31,936 bases of DNA from contig CAZULF010000011.1 in the NCBI GenBank assembly GCA_964621215.1, positions 1 through 31,936 of the forward strand. The letters run 5' to 3'. Positions 7,911-18,000 of the stretch are shown piece after piece (positions within the stretch are counted from its first letter, which is position 1; each line of letters begins with the position of its first letter). The stretch comes from CAZULF01 sp964621215 (GTDB lineage Bacteria > Pseudomonadota > Gammaproteobacteria > UBA1113). The notes beneath the pieces were generated by a model. That model ran no database searches. It worked only from the letters and a program-made list of their open reading frames with translations, and was not told the origin of the DNA. A program made the position numbers and the translations under genes.

Positions 7911-9794
7911 GTGGGTATTCAGATGAACTTCATACACCGTTTGAGTCAATTAACACACAAAGCAAAACTAATCGAACGATTACCTTACTTTTTACTCGCG
8001 CTTTTCTTTGCGTGGTGGGCAGGGGGATTACTTGCCGTGAGTTTATTAGGCTTTACACCGACGTGGGGCTTTACGAATCTTTTTCTGGTATGGCAAGCCG
8101 GCTGTGAAGGTGTTGCCAGTTTTTCATTTTTATTCATGAGCCTTATGCCCTTACTGTTTTGGATGTGGTTACAGGGCAGTCTCTATCGCATTATGGCAGA
8201 ACAAATAGGAATTTTTATTGTCGCTATCGCAGCGGCGATGAGTTTAAGTTTAGCGGCTTATGGAAGTTTGTATCACATCAGTCCTATGCCACTGTGGCCG
8301 TGGGATTGGTATCATTTGGCGGTTTACAACCGTCCCATGATTTCATCGCCAACGAGTCTGTGGGTATTTTCTGGCTTGGCCGGTTTTGTCATGCTCGTGC
8401 TGTATGGCTGGCTTTATGTGAATCCGCATCGGAATAAACTTGGGGATGCCCATTTTGCTTCTCAGTTTGAAGTCTATAAAGCCAAGTTATTTAATCAAAC
8501 CGGCATTGTGATTGCTAAAGCGTATCACCAGATTTTACGTGTACAAGGGCATGAAGGCATGCTGGTCGTCGCACCGATGGGCTCAGGTAAAACCGCCGCG
8601 GTTGCCATTCCTAATTTGCTAGAGTGGCAAGGCTCAGTGGTGGTGAATGATTTGAAAGGCGAGTTATGGACGAAAACGTCGGGGTTTCGACAGCAGCATT
8701 TACACAATGCTTGTTATTGTTGGTCACCGAGTGAAGAGAAAAGCGCACATCGACAGAACCCCTTTTTTTACGTCAGCCATAATAAAAACGAATGGTATCG
8801 TGATTTGCAGCTTATTGCACAATCGCTTATTCCGACGGGAAGTCATGAAACGAATTTCTGGATTCAATCTTCGCGCGATTTATTTTTATTTCTTGCGATG
8901 TACCTCTTCGAGACTAAGGGTATGGCAACGCTAGCGGAAATTTACGATTTAGCTAAGCAAAGCAATTTTGTAGGATGGCTGACGGAGGTTATTGAAACAG
9001 GCGAAAATAGTTATCCTGATATGCTGCTGAGGAACGCGCTCGCGTTGATCAACGCAAATAATGAAACACGCTCAAATATATTGCAAGACTTTTATTCGCG
9101 TATTACCTTATTTGGCGATCCGATTATTCAAAAAAACACCGCCACCACCGACTTTGATATTCGACAAATTCGTAAACAAAAAATGAGTGTTTATATCCAT
9201 ATTCCTGCCAGAGAAAAAGAACGGCTATCTCCACTGCTCACACTGTTCTGGGCTCAGCTTATTGATAATTTAACCATAAAAGAGCCGGATATAATGGAGG
9301 AGCCCTATTCAGTACTGGCCATTATGGATGAATTTGGATCGTTAGCTAAGATAGATAAATTAAAAAATGGCGCCAGTTTTGTCAGAAGCTTTCACATTGT
9401 TCTAATGATTATCGTTCAATACATCGGACAAGTGGAGTCTGTTTATGGCAAGACCGACGCAAGAAGTTTTTTAAATATGAAAATAAAAATGGCTTTCACA
9501 CTCAATGATATACAGGATGCAAAATATTTCTCGGAATGCATTGGCCAAACGACCGTTCGTATGCGCTCACGTAATATCAGTAGCCGCCATTCTGGCAGCA
9601 GTGTGGGGACTCACTATAGCGAGCAACTAAGACCTTTAATGCGGCCAGAAGAGATAATGCGATTACCGAGTGAAAATGCCATTATTTTAGTGGAGGGACA
9701 TCCGCCCATCAAAGCGAGAAAATGTTTTTATTTTAAAGAGCTAAGCTATCGTCACTTATTCAAGCAATATAATTCACGGTTTCTTACGGATTAA
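7911..9794 (+). CDS. virD4: VirD4/TraG-type coupling protein
   Basis: Type IV coupling protein that recruits the relaxosome or protein substrates to the channel. The 627-aa product starts at GTG 7911 or ATG 7923; neither has a strong ribosome binding site. Four hydrophobic segments in the first 170 residues form the membrane domain. Walker A (APMGSGKTAAVAIPNLL) lies at about 8569-8620, followed by VVVNDLKGELW; Walker B (VLAIMDEFGSLAKI) is near 9315-9357. The C-terminal part has the usual coupling-protein stretch DAKYFSECIGQTT and RPLMRPEEIMRLP. It is separated from virB11 by 61 bases and its last 21 bases overlap the convergent fic gene, with no terminator between them. Confidence 0.93.
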   Translation: MGIQMNFIHRLSQLTHKAKLIERLPYFLLALFFAWWAGGLLAVSLLGFTPTWGFTNLFLVWQAGCEGVASFSFLFMSLMPLLFWMWLQGSLYRIMAEQIGIFIVAIAAAMSLSLAAYGSLYHISPMPLWPWDWYHLAVYNRPMISSPTSLWVFSGLAGFVMLVLYGWLYVNPHRNKLGDAHFASQFEVYKAKLFNQTGIVIAKAYHQILRVQGHEGMLVVAPMGSGKTAAVAIPNLLEWQGSVVVNDLKGELWTKTSGFRQQHLHNACYCWSPSEEKSAHRQNPFFYVSHNKNEWYRDLQLIAQSLIPTGSHETNFWIQSSRDLFLFLAMYLFETKGMATLAEIYDLAKQSNFVGWLTEVIETGENSYPDMLLRNALALINANNETRSNILQDFYSRITLFGDPIIQKNTATTDFDIRQIRKQKMSVYIHIPAREKERLSPLLTLFWAQLIDNLTIKEPDIMEEPYSVLAIMDEFGSLAKIDKLKNGASFVRSFHIVLMIIVQYIGQVESVYGKTDARSFLNMKIKMAFTLNDIQDAKYFSECIGQTTVRMRSRNISSRHSGSSVGTHYSEQLRPLMRPEEIMRLPSENAIILVEGHPPIKARKCFYFKELSYRHLFKQYNSRFLTD

Positions 9795-10685
9795 ATCGTT
9801 TTTTAAAAACTGAGCTTTTGCATGCTCAGATAATGTTGGCGCTGTATTTTCAAGTAGTTTATTTTGGATGGGGTTATTTATAATGCTTTCTACTAGTTTA
9901 TTAGCTAGATACGCTATTTTTTCTGCTTCTTTTGCATCAGAAGTTTGTCCGGCTCGTTGTATTAGAGAGCCTAATAACTGATTGAAGGTAACATTATCTG
10001 AGTTTAGGAGTTGTTCAATAGCGTTATCGGAATTATTGATGGCCATTCCACGTAAATTCTTATAGGGAAGTACCTTTTTCATCGTTGGGAGTTCGATATC
10101 TTTACTGTGCGGCACGATTATTTTGTTAAAAATAGAGGTCATAGGTGAGTAATGACCGCTAAAGCCCTCTATGCTGGCTTGAATATACTTGTGTACAGTG
10201 GTCTTTTCCCAGTCCAAGTCATATTTCGCTTGTTTTGCCAGCTCGGTGTAGAATGCGCGCTGTGTTCTACCATTGCCCTCGCGAAAGGGATGAATAGCAT
10301 TTAGCTCATTAAAATAAAAGGAAAGTTTTTCGCAAAATGCCGGTTTGGTTAAATGCAATAAATACTGCTCTTGCTTTAGTTTATTGAATAACTTATGAAG
10401 TTCATTGCTAATGTAGTGTGAATTAGCAAAATAACTCTCGCCTTTGGCGATATCAACCGTACGCTCTTTTCCAGCCCATTCGTAAATCAAGTGAAAAAAA
10501 TGATGATGAATGGCTTTGAGATGATCGTAATCAAAATGACCGGCAGGCAACGGCTTGCTATTTTGAATAACGAAAATAGCACCTTCTCTACGGGATAACT
10601 CGTCTTGGTCATGAATATCGAATTTATTAATGAGAACGGTCGAGTTGGGATAAACGTAAGGATCACTTCGCTGACGATTTGTCAC
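9774..10685 (-). CDS. Fic-domain adenylyltransferase toxin
   Basis: Predicted AMP-transferase that modifies a target protein hydroxyl group. The complete active-site motif HPFREGNGRTQR lies at residues 132-143 (His catalytic, Glu for Mg, GNGR anion hole), with the substrate flap GESYFANSHYI at 82-92. The N-terminus (YVYPNSTVLINKF) matches the class I Fic proteins of the VbhT/Bep group. About 120 residues follow the Fic core (303 aa in all); I do not recognise a BID domain there. The GTG start lies inside the antitoxin gene (23-bp overlap), so expression is coupled to the antitoxin. It ends convergently on virD4. No inhibitory helix is visible in the protein itself, consistent with inhibition in trans. 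Confidence 0.9.
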   Translation of the reverse strand: MTNRQRSDPYVYPNSTVLINKFDIHDQDELSRREGAIFVIQNSKPLPAGHFDYDHLKAIHHHFFHLIYEWAGKERTVDIAKGESYFANSHYISNELHKLFNKLKQEQYLLHLTKPAFCEKLSFYFNELNAIHPFREGNGRTQRAFYTELAKQAKYDLDWEKTTVHKYIQASIEGFSGHYSPMTSIFNKIIVPHSKDIELPTMKKVLPYKNLRGMAINNSDNAIEQLLNSDNVTFNQLLGSLIQRAGQTSDAKEAEKIAYLANKLVESIINNPIQNKLLENTAPTLSEHAKAQFLKNDLIRKKP

Positions 10686-10869
10686 GACTAAAAATCCTTT
10701 TTAAGCATTCTTCTTCAGAAATATGGCCCGCGTCATATTCTTGTAAATCATGAATATCTGCAGCAGGCAGGGTGATACCTTCCAAATGTAAACTGGCGAG
10801 AGAGGCTCGCATGTTTTTACTTAAGGGTTTTTGTTCAACACTAGGGGCAACTTTTCGTGCAATAGCCAT
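10663..10869 (-). CDS. VbhA-like antitoxin of the Fic toxin
   Basis: A 68-aa protein immediately upstream of and overlapping fic. It carries the Fic inhibitory motif [S/T]xxxE[G/N] as SLHLEG, residues 26-31, followed by a short helical tail ending EYDAGHISEEECLKRI, as in VbhA antitoxins. In that family the Glu of the motif reaches into the Fic active site, pairs with the second Arg and blocks productive ATP binding. A ribosome binding site TTAGGAG lies about 8 bases before the ATG. A separate antitoxin gene places the pair in class I of Fic regulation. Length and gene order match the family. Confidence 0.87.
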   Translation of the reverse strand: MAIARKVAPSVEQKPLSKNMRASLASLHLEGITLPAADIHDLQEYDAGHISEEECLKRIFSRDKSSAK

Positions 10870-10879
10870 TTTTATGACT

Positions 10880-10910
10880 CCTAATAATATCTCCTAATTA
10901 TATTATAAAT
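10880..10910 (-). promoter_or_regulatory. leader and possible promoter of the antitoxin-fic pair
   Basis: On the minus strand an AT-rich block offers two overlapping TATAAT-like -10 boxes (10907-10902 and 10902-10897), but no good -35. Two copies of ATTAGGAG follow, 14 bases apart; the nearer one is the ribosome binding site. The antitoxin could also be transcribed from the NACHT gene 101 bases upstream. Weak evidence only. Confidence 0.3.
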
Positions 10911-10970
10911 GACAGAAAAACTCCATATTGGGAGGGTGATTTTTCAGGGCAAAAAGGTCTAAATAGGGCG

Positions 10971-13900
10971 TTATTTCTGGGATTTAATGAGACAACCCGC
11001 TGATGGTCCAGATTCAGTCACTCGTCCTTGTGGGGTAGGGTGATGATTCACTGGTTGGAAAAAAGAAGGAGATGGTGGCCTATCTATGGAAAGACCGGCC
11101 GTATTGATTGCCTGCTCAATCTCTATTGCTGGCGCACTTTCATTTTTATTCACGAATTCTTGAATATGCTGTTTAGCGTACCCAATCGAGCGTTGAGCTT
11201 GGGCTTTTTCGTCGTCACTACATGTTTCTGAATAGTTAATTAGCTCCTGTAACGCCTCTTGTTGTTGTTCGATGTTACCCAACAAGCAATGACAATAGAC
11301 CAGCTGATAACGGCACATCAGCCGCGCACTGATAGAAAAATAATTTTGTCCAGAAGGTACATAGGCAAATTCTTTTTGCAATAGTTTATCTAACCCCGCT
11401 TTTTCTAGCGAAGAATAACTTAACCCACTACTATCATTTCTCTCCTTAGCTAACTTAAATTGCTCATAAGCCTCAGGCCATTTACCACGCGATAGTAGCA
11501 ACAGTCCATAATCACAATGTGCGTTACTTGCAGGTAATAATCGCAAAGCTAGCTGAAAACAGCGCTCAGCTTCCTCTAGCTGAGACTGAACATGATAATA
11601 ACATCCCAAATTGTGATAGATACCTCTACTTTTGTCTGGATATATCTCATCGGGAATCAACTCTAATGCTTCTAGGTAGCATGTTTCGGCTGTATCTATG
11701 TGCGCTTTTTCCCACTCTTTATTGGCTTGAGCCCTTAATCCCTCATAACGTTTTATTCGGTCGATGGGTTCTTGGGCTGCTTGCTGTAATTCTGGTCTTA
11801 ATAAAATACCCATTACATCAACAAATCGTGCTGCGGTATAATACGCTAGCAAATCATTTTTATTGTTAAGGAAACCTATCAGCGCTGTTTGTGCATCCAA
11901 AGAAAGAGTTAAACGAGCTTTATCCCACAAATCTATGAACATTTTTGACTTCGCTAATGCAGAATGTCTTATCGACCATATCTTATCTTGAAATAAATTA
12001 ATGATTGCCAATTGTAATTCGTTACTCAAATTACTCGAGCCTATTCCCGTATAAGTGATTGCATCAAGCGCTGCAGACTGAACTTCTGGTGTACCAGTTT
12101 CCAATAATCTCACTAAAGCTAACNNNNNNNNNNNNNNNNNNNNNNNNNNNNNNNNNNNNNNNNNNNNNNNNNNNNNNNNNNNNNNNNNNNNNNNNNNNNN
12201 NNNNNNNNNNNNNNNNNNNNNNNTCACTAAAGCTAACTGTAATTCACTATTCGCATTCGCACCTAACCTACCAATTGCATTAGCCGCTACGGACTGAACC
12301 GCTGGTGGATTGGCTCGAGTTAGTCGCAGTAGCTTTGCCTTTAGTTCACTACTCGCATTCGCGCCTAACCAACCAATTGCTTGAGCCGCTGCAGACTGAA
12401 CTTCTGGTGTACCAGTTTCCAATAATCTCACTAAAGCTAACTGTAATTCACTATTCGCATTCGCGCCTAACCAACCAATTGCTTGAGCCGCTGCAGACTG
12501 AACTTTTGGTGTACCAGTTTCCAATAATCTCACTAAAGCTAACTGTAATTCACTATTCGCATTCGCACCTAGCCTACCAATTGCTTCAGCCGCTACGGAC
12601 TGAACCTCTGGCGTACCCGTTCCAGTTAGTCGCAGTAGCTCTGCTTTTAATGAGTTACTCGCATATGGGCCTAACCAACCTATCGTTTCAATAGCAACTT
12701 GTTGCATCTCTACGGCGGACAAATTTCGTAATGCGTCTTGTAAAACTGTCTCCAGATAACCTGGTAAAACGCAGCGTATATGTTCGATTAATCGAATGGA
12801 CTCAAAGGGATAAGTTTTATATTTCGCTAACCACACGGTACGAATTCGAGGATACTCTAACAACCGAGTTGAAAAAAAATAGCGACTAACTTCCTCATTT
12901 TCATAATCATAACTATGGCCTTCAGGGTATTTCTTTATTATTGCAGCTAACTGGTTTAATAACAAGCTACTCATTCCTAGTTGACTATCAGCTAAAATCG
13001 ATGCGTCTATCAATCGCAGCGCCTGAATAAAATCATTTCGGGCTATCAGCTTAACATCATATCCTATCATAGGCCACTCGCCCAACAATAATTTCGCCCC
13101 AGGTTTTCCTGCTGTACGCCAATGAGAGAGAAGTAGTTTTTCTAACACAGCTTCTCGCTGCGCCATGGTTATTTGTGGTGGGCAAAATGCTTGCACTTGC
13201 CTATCTGCTCCCAACAACCCGGCCATAAATAGCTGCATCCGATAGTAATAAGGTCCTTGCACCTGTTGTAATTTTTGTTTTATCTTTTTATGATTTTCTT
13301 TAAACAATAATTCTTTGATCTTATGAAAATTTTTCTTACATTCTAATGTTAATAATTGCTGGACCAGAGCATAAGCAGCTAAAAATTCTTGATAAGTCAA
13401 ATGCTGAAAATAATAGGTTTGCTCCAATACGTTTTTATGTGTTATCCCTAGGGGGTATAAAAAGCCAAACGTTGTGAATAGACAGCGATAAAATTCCTCT
13501 CGTTCCTCTGTACGAATTGTCTTTAAGTTTTCATCCAGTCGTTGGTCCTTGACGCTCTTGCAATCCTGAATCAATTTATTCACGCTAAATTGCTGTGTTT
13601 TTTGCAGCATACTCTGTAACGCGATGTCAGATAAAAAAGATAAGGGTAGGCTCGCTTCTTTCAGTATTTCTTCTTCGCTAAAAGTAGAGATAAGTTCCTG
13701 GGGCTGGCTATGCGGCGGTTTAAGTAAATAACGGCGACACAGGTGAATCAGCATTTTGCTATACAATCCCGTTAAGCTCAACTCCTCTTGCGACAATTGG
13801 TCTACTTTTTGTCCTGAGGCTACAGTGCACAGCAATTCCAACTGTAAAGGAATGCGCGCTAAATCAGCCAGTTCCGACTTTGATAACCATTGCTTGACCG

Positions 13901-14999
13901 GCTCCACATGCCCAGGCTGGTTAAATGCCTTGAAAAATCTTTCTATGTATTCTTCAACATTGTCTCGGGTTAAACCCGTTAATGCTAAGTGATATTTTTG
14001 ATTAAAACAACGATGGTCGGCTAAATGCGGTCGGGTACTGCTTATCCAATAAGGGCAGGCGAACAATTGTCTTAATAACCACTGCCTGGCTTGGTGTTGA
14101 TAACGTTTGTTTTGTTGTAACTCTTCTGTATCTTCTTGAGTGGCAATAAATTCTTCAGCCAGATAACTCACCTCATCAAAACCATCGAGCAACAACAAGG
14201 CAGGTTTTCTTGCTAATAAGTTTGTTTCTGTTGAATTAACCATTATCTCTGCAAGACCAGAGAATATAGCAGAAGGTAACGTGTGATATAGTGGTATGCT
14301 CTTCAGCCACTTCGTTACCGATGCCACGTCATTACGCTCACCTTTATCAAGCTCATAACGAGTCACTTCCACCAAGGGTAAATACACTACCGCAGAAAAG
14401 CGTTGATGCCAGTCAGTCAGGTCTACTGCTGCTTCCGGGGCTTCGCTCAGTGAGGTCGTGCTGCACAGAGGATTGGCCCACAGGGTGGCGAGGTACTTCA
14501 AGGTGGTTGTCTTGCCCACTCCTGCAGGACCTTGTATCACTATCTGCTGTGGTGATTGACGCTTTGATAGGCTCTTATCGCTCTGGCCCTGATTCTGATA
14601 CACATCCTCTTGCCATAATTGCGACAACGCTATAGGTCGCTCTTGGCGATATAAGGGCTCATAGCTGCTGTTTGATGCCGTATCATTGGTGCTTGGCTTA
14701 TCTATAGGCTGGGGTTGCTTTTCTTGGACAAACTCATCTTCATGACCCCGCAGCTCCTCTCGTGTTATCAAGGTCAAGTTAATGTAACTAGCCTGTAAGC
14801 TGCTTTCACTACTGTCTAACAATAAATAATGCATCGCGTTATGTTCAGGGGAGCGATAATATTCGCATAGCTTTTCGTTTAATAAGCTTATGTTCGCCGT
14901 ATCAGAGATGAGTTCCGACTTTTGAATGCTCTCAGGCGTGGAAGGAGGTGCAGTAAAGAAGTAGGCTGCAGAGCCCGCTGCAAATTTCATACCATTCAC
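10971..14999 (-). CDS. NACHT-type STAND ATPase with HEAT repeats and C-terminal TPRs (contains assembly gap)
   Basis: Large signal-transduction ATPase (1342 aa as assembled). An N-terminal region without a recognised domain (1-150) precedes a NACHT module: Walker A GPAGVGKTT at 157-165, Walker B LLLLDGFDE at 268-276, and the sensor-like WISSTRPH at 318-325. A helical region follows. HEAT-type repeats of 34 aa run from about residue 760 to 990 (consensus LLETGTPEVQSAAAQAIGWLG), and TPR-like repeats with AETCYLEALELIP and AERCFQLALRLLP lie at about 1040-1230. The C-terminus is Pro/Ser-rich. The start is GTG 14999 or ATG 14990. It lies 44 bases after the larger NACHT gene and is probably cotranscribed with it. 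Such proteins are oligomerising sensors in bacterial defence, but in host-associated bacteria they may also be secreted effectors; neither role is shown. The true length is uncertain because of the 100-N gap. Confidence 0.85.
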   Translation of the reverse strand: MNGMKFAAGSAAYFFTAPPSTPESIQKSELISDTANISLLNEKLCEYYRSPEHNAMHYLLLDSSESSLQASYINLTLITREELRGHEDEFVQEKQPQPIDKPSTNDTASNSSYEPLYRQERPIALSQLWQEDVYQNQGQSDKSLSKRQSPQQIVIQGPAGVGKTTTLKYLATLWANPLCSTTSLSEAPEAAVDLTDWHQRFSAVVYLPLVEVTRYELDKGERNDVASVTKWLKSIPLYHTLPSAIFSGLAEIMVNSTETNLLARKPALLLLDGFDEVSYLAEEFIATQEDTEELQQNKRYQHQARQWLLRQLFACPYWISSTRPHLADHRCFNQKYHLALTGLTRDNVEEYIERFFKAFNQPGHVEPVKQWLSKSELADLARIPLQLELLCTVASGQKVDQLSQEELSLTGLYSKMLIHLCRRYLLKPPHSQPQELISTFSEEEILKEASLPLSFLSDIALQSMLQKTQQFSVNKLIQDCKSVKDQRLDENLKTIRTEEREEFYRCLFTTFGFLYPLGITHKNVLEQTYYFQHLTYQEFLAAYALVQQLLTLECKKNFHKIKELLFKENHKKIKQKLQQVQGPYYYRMQLFMAGLLGADRQVQAFCPPQITMAQREAVLEKLLLSHWRTAGKPGAKLLLGEWPMIGYDVKLIARNDFIQALRLIDASILADSQLGMSSLLLNQLAAIIKKYPEGHSYDYENEEVSRYFFSTRLLEYPRIRTVWLAKYKTYPFESIRLIEHIRCVLPGYLETVLQDALRNLSAVEMQQVAIETIGWLGPYASNSLKAELLRLTGTGTPEVQSVAAEAIGRLGANANSELQLALVRLLETGTPKVQSAAAQAIGWLGANANSELQLALVRLLETGTPEVQSAAAQAIGWLGANASSELKAKLLRLTRANPPAVQSVAANAIGRLGANANSELQLALVXXXXXXXXXXXXXXXXXXXXXXXXXXXXXXXXXXLALVRLLETGTPEVQSAALDAITYTGIGSSNLSNELQLAIINLFQDKIWSIRHSALAKSKMFIDLWDKARLTLSLDAQTALIGFLNNKNDLLAYYTAARFVDVMGILLRPELQQAAQEPIDRIKRYEGLRAQANKEWEKAHIDTAETCYLEALELIPDEIYPDKSRGIYHNLGCYYHVQSQLEEAERCFQLALRLLPASNAHCDYGLLLLSRGKWPEAYEQFKLAKERNDSSGLSYSSLEKAGLDKLLQKEFAYVPSGQNYFSISARLMCRYQLVYCHCLLGNIEQQQEALQELINYSETCSDDEKAQAQRSIGYAKQHIQEFVNKNESAPAIEIEQAINTAGLSIDRPPSPSFFQPVNHHPTPQGRVTESGPSAGCLIKSQK
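12061..12720. repeat. 102-bp tandem repeats encoding HEAT units
   Basis: At least five 34-codon units, interrupted by the N gap. The two units starting at 12391 and 12493 differ at only a few of 102 bases, far closer than the outer units, which points to recent duplication or gene conversion. Units are read on the minus strand as TGTPEVQSAAAQAIGWLG plus a NANSELQLALVRL helix. Confidence 0.9.
12124..12223. other. assembly gap of 100 N inside the HEAT repeat array
   Basis: Exactly 100 N, the usual placeholder for a gap of unknown size. The same 14 bases (TCACTAAAGCTAAC) end the left flank and begin the right flank. Deleting the N run plus one copy of these 14 bases removes 114 bases (38 codons), restores a 204-base (2 x 102) distance between GCAGACTGAAC marks at 12073 and 12391, and leaves the frame intact. 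The real sequence may therefore contain no extra unit, or any whole number of additional 102-base units. Confidence 0.97.
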
Positions 15000-15043
15000 T
15001 TCTATTCCGCCGGCCTCACCTCTTAATTGCGGCGCTAACGCAG

Positions 15044-18000
15044 CTAACGGTGAGGCGAGGGTTTTCCCAGTGCGGCAACTCCTGACAGAGGGCTAGATGA
15101 AGACGATGATGAGCTACTACTTCCGCTGTGAGAAGATGAAAACAAGGTCGCAGGATTTGCCCCGACCGGTACCAATGCAGAGCTAGTGTGTGGAGCTACG
15201 CTGTCATCTGATGGCGGGCTCTCAGGAAGTTTTTTCTCATCAGTCCCTTTGTCAGTGATGCCTAGCTCCCTTTTAAGCTGCAACAGCGCTTTCGCTGCGC
15301 CCATAAAAAAATCTTCTTCATTAAATATATGAATTAACCCACCTCCTTGAACATTATTAACATTCGTTTGCTCATCAATTTGGACACTATCGTTGCTGGG
15401 GGGTAACTCTTTATTGAGTTTACGCATCTTCTCGGCGGCATGCATCGCCACATCGACGTCCTGAGTTGTTTTCGCATTCGTCATGACTGCATCTTTCCCT
15501 ATCAAATTTAAATTGTATTGTTTTTTAATATAGGTTAGGAATTTTTGCTCAGCAGGTTTTTCAAATGTCATTGACCATAATGGCAAGTTAATCGTTTCAG
15601 TTTCTCTGAGTACCAAACTTTCCCAAAGCTGTTGTAACCATGTCATCACTTCATCGTACTGAGTAAAAATCTTGCCGTGAGATTGATACCTAGTTAGCTT
15701 ATTCCCCAGCACTTTAGCTAACTCTTGTTCTCCAGGGTAGTTTGGTACTTTCTCTGCATGATGTAAAAAACACTGAACTATCGCTAATTTTAATTGTTCT
15801 TTACATGGCTTCATCTGCTCTTTGATTGTTTCGCTTAGCGCGCTGAATCCGTGGTTAGACTGTAAGGCTGAATATAAAATGCTCCAGGGTTTAGACTGCT
15901 CTTCACTAATATAACAACCTACTTGCGCGAGGAGTACCGCTAACTCGAGCTGCGACGGCTCGATGTTTAAGGCAGAAAACTCACTCAGCAGACTAATCCC
16001 GTCTAACACTAGCGGCGTCGGCGTGAGCAACTCATTAAAACAACGCTGAACGGTTTCTCTTAAGCCGGGAAGCTCTGCATGTAGCTGCAGTAAATACGTT
16101 AATACTAAACCACGAGGTTTTACCCCTTGGCTATGACGAAAAATATGCACCAACCCGTGCAAGGCCGCTTTTTGCAGGCCAACGCGTCTTTCTTCTGCGG
16201 CTCCTTTTGCTTCAACATAATAGTTACTGCGTACGATAGCCGTCAATAGGTCTACTATCGACTGCTGCACCGGTATGGCCTGTTTTGACCAAAAACTTGC
16301 ATTCTCAAACAAGGTGTTGATGCCGTTCGCAAAGGCATATTCAGATTCAGCGCTATTATCTAACAAAGTACACTGCATTAAGCCTAGCAATCGGGTTTCT
16401 AATGCGGTTGCAGTATCATACCAATCCTTAATATCAAACTGGGTTCTTTTGATGTAATCGACAAAAGGTGTCGCGGTTAACATTAAATGCCATAATCCCT
16501 TGAGAGCATCCGGTACGGCACCCACCGTACCAATAAAAAACGGCGTTGCCGCCCCGGTCATGCCATTGCTGGCCATCAGCACAAAGTGCTTTAGCGATGT
16601 CAGTAAATGCCCACCACTTTCCAGCGCAGCATCCTTAGCTCTGGGTCTGGTAAGGCGATTGATGATTTGTTCTATCTCATCCAACAACCATTTTTGTTCA
16701 ACCGCATCGGGACGTTTAGTAATACATCTTTTATAACCACTTGTTAATCCCTGTATCGCTGCCAATTGAGCAACGTCTAATACAACATTGGATGTGTATA
16801 TTAACTTTAATAATTGACGTAAAGAGGATAATCCCTTATCTATTTCTTGCGGCGCTTGATTCTCTAGATTAACTTTATCCCACAATGTGACAAACACCAT
16901 TAATAACTGCTCGATTTCGCCCTTTTCAAATTCTATCTTCGGATATTTCTGAAAACCTATCATCAGTAGCTGTGCGCATCCAGTAAAATGGTAGCTGCTC
17001 TTCGGCGTTAAATTGGCTAATTTAACTAAGTAAGTGCTGAGCAAGGCTAAATACGACTCACGGGTTTGCGCATACAAAGCCAGTAGCACCATCTCTTCTA
17101 CCGCCGCTTTCGTCGGAGCGGGCTCAGCAGCAAATAGCTGAGCACAGTGTTGGAGATGCTTATTTCGCTGCACTTCTGTCGCATCTTTCCAAAACAGATT
17201 AAAATCATTTAAGGTTTTGTTGGTCATGGTACTTCCTCCGGTTGATGAAATGAGATTGGTATTTGAACTAGAGCTGATGGCATGAGCGGTATCTGATACT
17301 ATAGCCTGGATAGGAGATGGATGATTAAAATATGAAATTTGTCCCCCACCTAATGCAGTTAACTGTGAACTTAATGTGGCTACATAGGTATTACAATATA
17401 CGGTTGTATTCGTTCCATCGCTCGTTTGATTTGTCTGCGGCGCGGGTGCCGATTTCTGTTTATCAGAATTACTTTTGTCTTCTGAAACACGCGCTGTATC
17501 TGAATCTTGCTCTACTATCTTTTCTTCAGAGAGAACCTCCATGCCTCGCTCTTTCCTTGCCTGGGTTACAATCTGCAAGAAACTGTGTAACTCCCCTTGT
17601 GTGAGAGGAATCTCACTTATCACTTCACCGCGACGATTAAGAGGCATGAGTCGATAATCCGATGGACAACTCTCCTGAAGAGCACCGAGAACGACGGTTT
17701 CTGGTTTATCAAAAAGCCTACGTAAATATGCAGGGTGTTGTAGCATCGAGCTCAGTACTGGCGGATAATGCGCTAGATTTTCCATATCAAAAACACAAAA
17801 CGTTGCTAAGATACTATCACGACTAGCCGGCTCTATATCCCGCACGTTAAATACCTCTAATAGTTTTTGCAAAAATTCCGGCGTCGCTGCCACAGACCCT
17901 AAGTAACGGACTGCCTCTATCGCACGGTCCCGGATGCGCTCATTAGCATCCTTCAAACACGTCATTAACGCTGACAAAATCTCAGGCTTTGCCGCCGTAG

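Noticed and set aside
7853..8107. 84-codon plus-strand frame at the start of virD4
   Set aside because: It overlaps the virD4 coding frame, has no recognisable domain, and the virD4 frame carries all the expected motifs.
12059..12694. Plus-strand frames with repeated IHYSHSRLTNQLL-type peptides
   Set aside because: Antisense shadows of the 102-bp HEAT repeats, partly read through the N gap.
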